Positions 40,183-46,192 of a stretch of DNA of 46,192 bases are shown piece by piece. The DNA is from an uncultured Bacteroides sp. (GTDB lineage Bacteria > Bacteroidota > Bacteroidia > Bacteroidales > Bacteroidaceae), in the NCBI GenBank assembly GCA_900556625.1, contig USPQ01000015.1:1-46192 (forward strand). The letters are read 5' to 3'. The notes below the pieces were generated by a model that saw only the letters and a list, made by a program, of their open reading frames with translations, ran no database searches and was not told the origin of the DNA. How positions within the stretch are numbered: the first letter of the stretch is position 1; the number at the start of each line of letters is the position of its first letter. The position numbers and the translations under genes are program-made.

Positions 40183-43017
40183 ATGGAGTACAATTTCAGA
40201 GAAATTGAAAAGAAGTGGCAGAAAAGGTGGGTGGAAGAGAAAACCTACCAAGTTACGGAAGATGATTCGAAACAAAAATTTTATGTACTAAATATGTTTC
40301 CTTATCCATCAGGAGCCGGACTACACGTAGGACATCCGTTGGGATACATTGCTTCGGATATTTATGCCCGTTACAAACGACTGCAAGGCTTCAATGTACT
40401 CAACCCGATGGGATATGACGCTTACGGTCTGCCGGCAGAACAATATGCTATCCAAACCGGACAGCATCCTGCCATCACTACCGTCAACAATATCAACCGC
40501 TATCGCGAGCAGTTGGACAAAATAGGTTTCTCTTTCGACTGGAACCGTGAAATCCGTACTTGCGACCCGGAATATTACCATTGGACACAATGGGCTTTCC
40601 TAAAAATGTTCAACAGTTATTATTGCAACGACGAGCAGAAAGCACGCCCTATCGAAGAACTGGAAAAAGCCTTTGCTGTCTACGGAAACGAGGGACTGAA
40701 TGCCGCTTGCAGTGAAGAAATCAGTTTCACCGCCGATGAATGGAACGCAAAAAGTGAAAAGGAAAAGCAGGAAATCCTGATGAACTACCGCATCGCTTAT
40801 CTGGGCGAAACAATGGTAAACTGGTGCGCTGAATTAGGAACGGTATTGGCGAATGACGAAGTAGTGGACGGCGTCAGCGAACGCGGCGGTTTCCCCGTCA
40901 TCCAAAAGAAGATGCGCCAGTGGTGTCTGCGTGTATCCGCCTACGCACAACGTTTGCTTGACGGACTGGATACTATCGACTGGACAGATTCTCTGAAAGA
41001 AACTCAAAGAAACTGGATCGGACGCTCGGAAGGTGCCGAAGTTCAATTCAAGGTAAAAGACAGTGATCTCGAATTTACAATCTTTACCACCCGCGCAGAT
41101 ACCATGTTCGGTGTTACCTTTATGGTGTTGGCCCCGGAAAGTGAATTGGTGGCACAATTAACCACTCCTGCACAAAAAGCGGAAGTAGACGCTTACCTCG
41201 ACCGTACTAAGAAACGTACGGAACGTGAACGTATTGCCGACCGCAGCGTTACCGGTGTATTCAGTGGTTCGTATGCGATCAACCCGTTCACAGGCGAAGC
41301 AGTACCTATCTGGATCAGCGACTACGTATTGGCCGGTTACGGAACGGGAGCTATCATGGCCGTACCTGCTCACGACAGCCGCGACTACGCCTTTGCCAAG
41401 CATTTCGGATTGGAAATCCGCCCGTTGGTAGAAGGTTGTGATGTCAGCGAAGAAAGTTTCGACGCCAAAGAAGGTATCGTCTGCAACTCTCCGCGTCCGG
41501 ACGTCACTCCTTACTGTGACCTCTCCCTGAACGGACTGACTATCAAAGAAGCAATTGAAAAAACCAAGAACTATGTAAAAGAACATAATCTGGGTCGCGT
41601 AAAAGTAAACTACCGTTTACGTGACGCTATCTTCTCACGTCAACGTTACTGGGGTGAACCCTTCCCGGTTTACTACAAAGACGGAATGCCTTATGTAATC
41701 GAAGAAAGCTGTCTGCCACTGGAACTTCCGGAAGTTGCCAAGTTCCTGCCTACCGAAACAGGCGAGCCTCCATTGGGACACGCTACGAAATGGGCGTGGG
41801 ACACAGCGAACAAATGCGTGGTAGAAAACGAAAAGATTGATAATGTAACCGTTTTCCCATTGGAACTGAATACCATGCCGGGATTCGCCGGATCTTCCGC
41901 ATATTATCTGCGCTACATGGACCCGCGCAATCATAAAGCATTGGTTGACCCGAAAATTGACCGGTACTGGAAGAATGTAGACTTATATGTAGGGGGTACC
42001 GAACATGCTACGGGTCACTTGATTTATTCTCGTTTCTGGAATAAATTCCTTTATGATATGGGTGTATCCATAATGGAAGAACCATTCCAAAAATTAGTAA
42101 ACCAAGGAATGATTCAGGGTCGCAGTAACTTTGTATACCGTATCAAAGATACCCATACATTCGTTTCACTGAACCTGAAAGACCAGTATGACGTTACACC
42201 GCTTCACGTAGACGTTAACATCGTATCCAATGACATTCTCGACCTGGAAGCATTCAAGGCATGGCGTCCCGAATATAAAACGGCAGAGTTTATCCTCGAA
42301 GACGGAAAATATGTCTGTGGTTGGGCGATTGAAAAGATGAGTAAGTCAATGTTCAACGTTGTCAACCCGGATATGATTGTTGAGAAATACGGTGCGGACA
42401 CACTTCGTATGTACGAAATGTTCCTCGGCCCGGTAGAACAGTCCAAGCCCTGGGATACAAACGGTATCGATGGTGTACACCGCTTTATCCGCAAATTCTG
42501 GTCGCTGTTCTACAGCCGCACGGATGAATATCTGGTGACGGACGAACCGGCAACGAAGGAAGAACTGAAAAGCCTCCACAAACTTATCAAGAAGGTGACC
42601 GGTGACATTGAGCAGTTCTCTTACAATACCTCTATCAGTGCATTCATGATTTGCGTAAACGAGCTTTTCAACCTGAAATGCAGTAAGAAAGAGATTCTAG
42701 AACAACTCGTCATCACGCTTGCTCCTTTCGCTCCGCACGTTTGCGAAGAATTGTGGGACGTACTGGGACACGAAACTTCCGTATGCGACGCCCAATGGCC
42801 GGTATACAACGAAGAATATCTGAAAGAAGATACAATCAACTACACGATCTCTTTCAACGGAAAGGCACGTTTCAATATGGAATTTGCTGCAGATGAAACT
42901 TCGGACGCCATCCAGGCAGCCGTATTGGCTGACGAACGTTCACAGAAATGGATCGAAGGAAAGACTCCAAAAAAGATCATCGTCGTTCCGAAGAAGATTG
43001 TAAACGTTGTTATTTAA
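40183..43017 (+). CDS. leuS: Leucyl-tRNA synthetase
   Basis: LeuRS charges tRNA-Leu and edits misactivated amino acids. The 944-aa class I enzyme has the HIGH motif as HVGH (48-51, in PYPSGAGLHVGHPLG), the CP1 editing domain with TIFTTRADTMFG and GTGAIMAVPAHDSRD, and the KMSKS loop (718-722). The anticodon-binding region and a C-terminal domain ending IVVPKKIVNVVI follow. It is longer than the E. coli enzyme; an insert around residues 155-205 before the editing domain, rich in Glu and Lys, accounts for part of this and looks like a lineage feature. It is followed by a heptad-repeat intergenic region. Confidence 0.97.
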   Translation: MEYNFREIEKKWQKRWVEEKTYQVTEDDSKQKFYVLNMFPYPSGAGLHVGHPLGYIASDIYARYKRLQGFNVLNPMGYDAYGLPAEQYAIQTGQHPAITTVNNINRYREQLDKIGFSFDWNREIRTCDPEYYHWTQWAFLKMFNSYYCNDEQKARPIEELEKAFAVYGNEGLNAACSEEISFTADEWNAKSEKEKQEILMNYRIAYLGETMVNWCAELGTVLANDEVVDGVSERGGFPVIQKKMRQWCLRVSAYAQRLLDGLDTIDWTDSLKETQRNWIGRSEGAEVQFKVKDSDLEFTIFTTRADTMFGVTFMVLAPESELVAQLTTPAQKAEVDAYLDRTKKRTERERIADRSVTGVFSGSYAINPFTGEAVPIWISDYVLAGYGTGAIMAVPAHDSRDYAFAKHFGLEIRPLVEGCDVSEESFDAKEGIVCNSPRPDVTPYCDLSLNGLTIKEAIEKTKNYVKEHNLGRVKVNYRLRDAIFSRQRYWGEPFPVYYKDGMPYVIEESCLPLELPEVAKFLPTETGEPPLGHATKWAWDTANKCVVENEKIDNVTVFPLELNTMPGFAGSSAYYLRYMDPRNHKALVDPKIDRYWKNVDLYVGGTEHATGHLIYSRFWNKFLYDMGVSIMEEPFQKLVNQGMIQGRSNFVYRIKDTHTFVSLNLKDQYDVTPLHVDVNIVSNDILDLEAFKAWRPEYKTAEFILEDGKYVCGWAIEKMSKSMFNVVNPDMIVEKYGADTLRMYEMFLGPVEQSKPWDTNGIDGVHRFIRKFWSLFYSRTDEYLVTDEPATKEELKSLHKLIKKVTGDIEQFSYNTSISAFMICVNELFNLKCSKKEILEQLVITLAPFAPHVCEELWDVLGHETSVCDAQWPVYNEEYLKEDTINYTISFNGKARFNMEFAADETSDAIQAAVLADERSQKWIEGKTPKKIIVVPKKIVNVVI

Positions 43018-43025
43018 ACAGGCAT

Positions 43026-43128
43026 TAAGTAATAAGTATTAAGTATCACCACGGCTATGATTCAAATATATATCCGCAAGGTGAATACTTAATACTTGAT
43101 ACCTGATACTTTGACACCTAATACTTAA
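43026..43128. repeat. Degenerate heptad repeats forming an inverted pair between leuS and the YitT-family gene
   Basis: The left block (43026-43046) has TAAGTA three times with a period of 7. The right block (43086-43128) has six units close to TACTTAA (one with an extra base) in the opposite sense. The arms 43034-43046 and 43085-43097 are a perfect 13-bp inverted repeat. Three to six near-identical 7-mers in opposite orientation could give several registers of hairpin. No T-tract follows, so it is not a standard terminator. Confidence 0.65.
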
Positions 43129-43133
43129 AATCA

Positions 43134-44051
43134 ATGCATAAACTAGCAAAAGCGGGAATAATGAGAGAAGTGAAAGATTATGCTTACATCACTCTCGGAC
43201 TAATCAGCTATTCTTTGGGCTGGGCGGCATTCTTACTGCCCTATCAGATAACGACCGGAGGAACTACCGGTATCAGTGCTATCATCTACTACTCAACCGG
43301 ATTCCCTATCCAATGGTCATATTTCATTATCAACGCCGTTCTGATGACATTTGCTATCCGGATATTAGGCCCGCGATTCAGTATAAAAACGACGTATGCT
43401 ATCTTTATGCTGACTTTCCTGCTCTGGTTGTTCCAACTACTGATCAACAATTATGTGGAAGTACCGGACATGACAGCCGACGGTAAACCGCTACTGCTCG
43501 GTCCCGGACAGGATTTCATGGCCTGTATCATCGGTGCCGCCATGTGTGGCGTAGGTCTGGGCATTGTGTTCAACTATAACGGAAGTACGGGAGGAACAGA
43601 TATTATCGCCGCCATAGTTAACAAATATAAAGATGTGACACTCGGAAGAATGATTATGATTTGCGATGTATTCATCATCAGTTCCTGTTACTTTATATTC
43701 CATGACTGGCGTCGTGTTATCTTCGGTTTCGTCACCCTGTTCATCATTGGCGTCGTGCTCGACTGGATTATCAACAGTGCACGCCAATCGGTCCAATTCT
43801 TCATTTTCTCCAAGAAGTATGACGAAATAGCCGACCGTATCATCAAAGATGCCGATCGCGGAGTAACCGTGCTCGATGGCACAGGCTGGTACAGTAAAGC
43901 CAATGTAAAAGTACTGGTAGTACTTGCCAAGAAACGCCAGTCACTCGACATCTTCCGTCTGGTGAAACGTATCGACCCGAATGCTTTTATCTCCCAAAGT
44001 TCAGTTATCGGAGTATATGGCGAAGGATTCGAAAAACTGAAAGTAAAATAA
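43134..44051 (+). CDS. YitT-family membrane protein (DUF161 plus DUF2179)
   Basis: The 305-aa protein has five to six membrane segments in the YitT/DUF161 region (about 15-215; SLGWAAFLLPYQITTGGTTG is the conserved first-helix end) and a cytoplasmic C-terminal DUF2179 domain (about 225-300, ending ISQSSVIGVYGEGFEKL). Families of this type are widespread and their role is not established. Start may be the ATG at 43134 or the one at 43161 (MREVKDY). It is followed by the ITPase and OmpA genes, close enough (61 and 31 bases) to be an operon. Confidence 0.87.
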   Translation: MHKLAKAGIMREVKDYAYITLGLISYSLGWAAFLLPYQITTGGTTGISAIIYYSTGFPIQWSYFIINAVLMTFAIRILGPRFSIKTTYAIFMLTFLLWLFQLLINNYVEVPDMTADGKPLLLGPGQDFMACIIGAAMCGVGLGIVFNYNGSTGGTDIIAAIVNKYKDVTLGRMIMICDVFIISSCYFIFHDWRRVIFGFVTLFIIGVVLDWIINSARQSVQFFIFSKKYDEIADRIIKDADRGVTVLDGTGWYSKANVKVLVVLAKKRQSLDIFRLVKRIDPNAFISQSSVIGVYGEGFEKLKVK

Positions 44052-44112
44052 CCGGTTCCAAGCTTTGATTGGCCCGATAAGTATTGAACAACCCCGTTAA
44101 AAACAAAATAAG

Positions 44113-44697
44113 ATGATGAAACGCAAACTGGTATTTGCTACCAACAACGCTCATAAACTGGAAGAAGTAGCCGCTATCTTAGGAAACCAAATAGAACTGC
44201 TGAGCCTCAACGATATCGGTTGCCATACGGATATTCCCGAAACAGCCGAGACGCTGGAGGGAAACGCCCTGTTGAAATCGTCGTTTATCTTTAAAAACTA
44301 CGGCCTGGATTGCTTTGCCGATGATACCGGACTGGAAGTAGAAGCCTTGGACGGGGCCCCCGGAGTCTATTCCGCCCGCTATGCAGGCGGCGAAGGACAC
44401 GACGCCCAAGCCAATATGCTCAAACTGCTTCACGAACTGGAAGGCAAAGAAAATCGCAAAGCACAATTCCGTACTGCCATTTCGTTGATATTGGACGGAA
44501 AGGAATATCTTTTTGAAGGAGTGATAAAGGGCGAGATAATCAGAGAAAAACGGGGCGATTCGGGTTTTGGTTATGATCCCGTGTTCAAACCGGAAGGCTA
44601 TGAACGGACGTTCGCCGAACTGGGAAATGATATCAAGAATAAAATCAGCCACCGTGCACTGGCTGTGCAAAAACTATGTGAATTTCTACAAAGCTAA
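44113..44697 (+). CDS. rdgB: Non-canonical purine NTP diphosphatase (RdgB/HAM1 family)
   Basis: The enzyme hydrolyses dITP, XTP and related nucleotides to monophosphates, keeping deaminated bases out of DNA and RNA. The 194-aa protein starts (M)KRKLVFATNNAHKLEEV, the substrate-binding SxNxxK-type motif (here TNNAHK), followed by the conserved FADDTGLEVEALDGAPGVYS (around residue 73) with the metal-binding acidic residues, and GDSGFGYDPVF with the conserved FGYDP near 155. Length and motifs are standard. Two adjacent Met codons (44113 and 44116) are possible starts. Confidence 0.95.
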   Translation: MMKRKLVFATNNAHKLEEVAAILGNQIELLSLNDIGCHTDIPETAETLEGNALLKSSFIFKNYGLDCFADDTGLEVEALDGAPGVYSARYAGGEGHDAQANMLKLLHELEGKENRKAQFRTAISLILDGKEYLFEGVIKGEIIREKRGDSGFGYDPVFKPEGYERTFAELGNDIKNKISHRALAVQKLCEFLQS

Positions 44698-44728
44698 TTG
44701 TATATATCCTTTTAAAACATAAAACACA

Positions 44729-45565
44729 ATGAAGAAAATTACTTTATTTACCTTCCTTACAATCCTATTATGTACTTCATGTGTAACGAAAAAGAAGTTC
44801 ATGCTTGCAGAGCTGGCAGCTACCGCAAGCAAAGATAGTTTGCAAGGACTACTGACCGACTGCCGTAACACGGGCAACCAAATGTCGGTACAAATCAAAA
44901 ACCTCATGCGTGATACAACAAAAATGGGAAACAGTATCCGCCAGTATCAAAGTATGCTGAATGTGAACATGACCGAACAGGAAAAACTGAACGCCCTGTT
45001 GAACCAGAAGAAAAACGAGTTGAACGAAAGAGAGCGTACTATCAACGAGTTGCAGCAGATGATCAATGCACAGAATGAGAAAGTCCGGAAACTGTTGAGT
45101 AGCGTAAAAGATGCGTTATTAGGCTTCAGCAGCGATGAACTGACCGTTCGCGAAAAAGACGGAAAAGTATATGTGGCAATGTCGGATAAATTATTATTCC
45201 AATCAGGAAGCGCCCGTCTGGATAAGCGTGGTGAAGAAGCTCTTGGCAAATTGGCCGAAGTACTGAACAAACAGACGGATATTGATGTGTTTATTGAAGG
45301 ACATACGGACAATAAGCCTATCAACACTGTACAATTCAAGGATAACTGGGATTTGAGTGTGATCCGTGCTACCTCCGTCGTACGTATTCTGATTAAAAAC
45401 TATAACGTGAATCCTTTGCAGATACAACCGAGCGGCCGCGGCGAATATATGCCTGTTGATGACAACGAAACGGCAGAAGGCAGAAGTAAGAACCGCCGTA
45501 CGGAGATTATCATGGCTCCGAAGTTAGACAAACTGTTCCAGATGCTTCAAAGCACGGAAGAGTAA
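44729..45565 (+). CDS. OmpA-family lipoprotein with coiled-coil N-terminal region
   Basis: The 278-aa protein has a lipoprotein signal with lipobox CTSC (Cys17), a long polar helical stretch (about 25-130, with repeated heptad hydrophobics, likely coiled coil), and a C-terminal OmpA/MotB-like peptidoglycan-binding domain (about 145-270) with FIEGHTDNKPI and SKNRRTEI, the residues that bind diaminopimelate. It is probably an outer-membrane lipoprotein that ties the envelope to the cell wall. It lies 31 bases after the ITPase gene and is closed by a strong terminator. Confidence 0.92.
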   Translation: MKKITLFTFLTILLCTSCVTKKKFMLAELAATASKDSLQGLLTDCRNTGNQMSVQIKNLMRDTTKMGNSIRQYQSMLNVNMTEQEKLNALLNQKKNELNERERTINELQQMINAQNEKVRKLLSSVKDALLGFSSDELTVREKDGKVYVAMSDKLLFQSGSARLDKRGEEALGKLAEVLNKQTDIDVFIEGHTDNKPINTVQFKDNWDLSVIRATSVVRILIKNYNVNPLQIQPSGRGEYMPVDDNETAEGRSKNRRTEIIMAPKLDKLFQMLQSTEE

Positions 45566-45579
45566 AATTAAAAATTCTT

Positions 45580-45624
45580 ATATCGAAAAAGAGGCTGACC
45601 TAACGTTAGCCTCTTTTTCGATAT
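45580..45624. terminator. Strong terminator after the OmpA-family gene
   Basis: A perfect 17-bp stem joins 45580-45596 and 45608-45624 with an 11-base loop. Runs of A in the left arm and T in the right arm suit termination in both directions. Confidence 0.75.
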
Positions 45625-45658
45625 TTAGTGTTTCAAGCCATTAAACTATCTATTTTTT

Positions 45659-45715
45659 AGAAGGATGTGTCATTACCCGCGTTGAACGGATAATGACGGG
45701 GGAAACATCACTTCT
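45659..45715. other. Imperfect long hairpin over the DUF2264 stop codon
   Basis: The pairs AGAAG/CTTCT, ATGT/ACAT, GTCATTA/TAATGAC and CCG/CGG nest around a 7-base loop. The structure includes the stop codon (TGA, 45708-45710 on the minus strand). No T-tract follows on the minus strand. Confidence 0.4.
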
Positions 45716-46192
45716 TTAATGACTGGTGTCCATCAATTGGAAAAGCTTTTCCCGCCCACGCCTTTTGAGATGTCCATTCCTCGGCCGGATCACTCCAAAA
45801 AGGATGATCGGCAGGAAGACCCAAAGGCAAGAAAACGAGTGAAGTCATATACAAGCTACCATTATTAGTATAATAGTTGGCCAAATCCGGCTGATGTCCC
45901 GCAAAACCAAGTGCCAGGAATCCTTTATCATCAAAATTTCCATCTACTGAAAACATATTTCTCATCACTGCACTTAATGCACTCCGGACTTGTCCGTTAG
46001 TCAATCCTTCAGGAAGGCCATATTTCCAGGCAGCCAATGCCAACGATTGAAATGCTCCCATACGATAGACTACGGAACGCCCGAAAGCCGGGAAGGTACC
46101 TTCCGGAGAAATAAGACGTTCGATGAAGGTATTAAAACGTTGCATACGACTGATTGCCAGCTTATAACTGATTGGGGTAGGAAAACGGTTCT
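45708..46192 (-). CDS. DUF2264 domain protein, C-terminal part (5' end outside window)
   Basis: The frame stays open to the window edge: the residues before the internal Met at 46145 read NRFPTPISYKLAISR, so this is not a start and the protein continues beyond the window. At least 160 residues are visible, all matching the C-terminal half of DUF2264 proteins (segment FPAFGRSVVYRMGAFQ and AFPIDGHQSLKK at the end). DUF2264 proteins have a helical barrel-like fold resembling glycoside hydrolases of the GH88/105 type, but no activity is established here. Its neighbours upstream are not visible. Confidence 0.85.
   Translation of the reverse strand, partial: NRFPTPISYKLAISRMQRFNTFIERLISPEGTFPAFGRSVVYRMGAFQSLALAAWKYGLPEGLTNGQVRSALSAVMRNMFSVDGNFDDKGFLALGFAGHQPDLANYYTNNGSLYMTSLVFLPLGLPADHPFWSDPAEEWTSQKAWAGKAFPIDGHQSLKK

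Noticed and set aside
43026..43128. CRISPR-like array
   Set aside because: Repeat units are 7 bases, degenerate and without spacers, and there are no cas genes in the window.

Overview
The window looks like chromosomal DNA of a gut Bacteroides-type bacterium. The evidence is a SusC/SusD pair with an ECF sigma/FecR system, several secreted glycoside hydrolases, lipoproteins with Bacteroidetes-style lipoboxes, and promoters that repeatedly match the Bacteroidetes form TAnnTTTG at -7, sometimes with TTG or TTTG 19-20 bases upstream. Shine-Dalgarno sequences are mostly absent, as is usual in this group. I see no rRNA, tRNA, CRISPR array, insertion sequence or prophage.

Layout. 1-60: a terminated short-RNA element, repeated at 27857-27916. 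72-2921 (-): U32 protein, thioesterase and dprA in one operon. 3046-4041 (+): dusB. 4097-6060 (-): a sugar-nucleotide-type epimerase overlapping a PAP2/Aur1-like membrane phosphatase. 6410-11440 (+): rnr, a PNPOx-fold protein and a secreted GH3 enzyme, closely spaced. 11571-14827 (-): a CotH-kinase lipoprotein, cysK and a KdgF-like cupin. 15041-17812 (+): a secreted alpha/beta hydrolase and an MFS transporter. 18087-21685 (+): a possible leader peptide and bifunctional putA. 21922-24850 (+): ychF, panE, lgt. 24991-27609 (-): mutS, which very likely starts at a GTG.

27932-38643 is a compact polysaccharide utilization locus (PUL). It has an ECF sigma factor (+) divergent from a FecR anti-sigma factor (-), then a SusC-like receptor with an N-terminal STN signalling domain, a SusD-like lipoprotein, a GH105 unsaturated uronyl hydrolase and a GH2 glycosidase. 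The likely circuit is glycan binding by SusC/D, an STN signal to FecR, release of the sigma factor, and transcription of the locus. The substrate is probably a uronic-acid-containing glycan, but it cannot be fixed from sequence alone.

38674-46192 holds an EamA transporter (-), a 633-base gap with a candidate small RNA on the minus strand, leuS, a YitT-family membrane protein, a RdgB-type ITPase, an OmpA-family lipoprotein, and the C-terminal part of a DUF2264 protein that runs off the window.

The most interesting unexplained signals are non-coding. They are the 60-base promoter-to-terminator RNA element present twice, the 33-codon ORF in the putA leader, the candidate 126-nt RNA upstream of leuS, a mosaic of interlocking palindromes between susD and the GH105 gene, and degenerate heptad repeats that form an inverted pair between leuS and the YitT-family gene.
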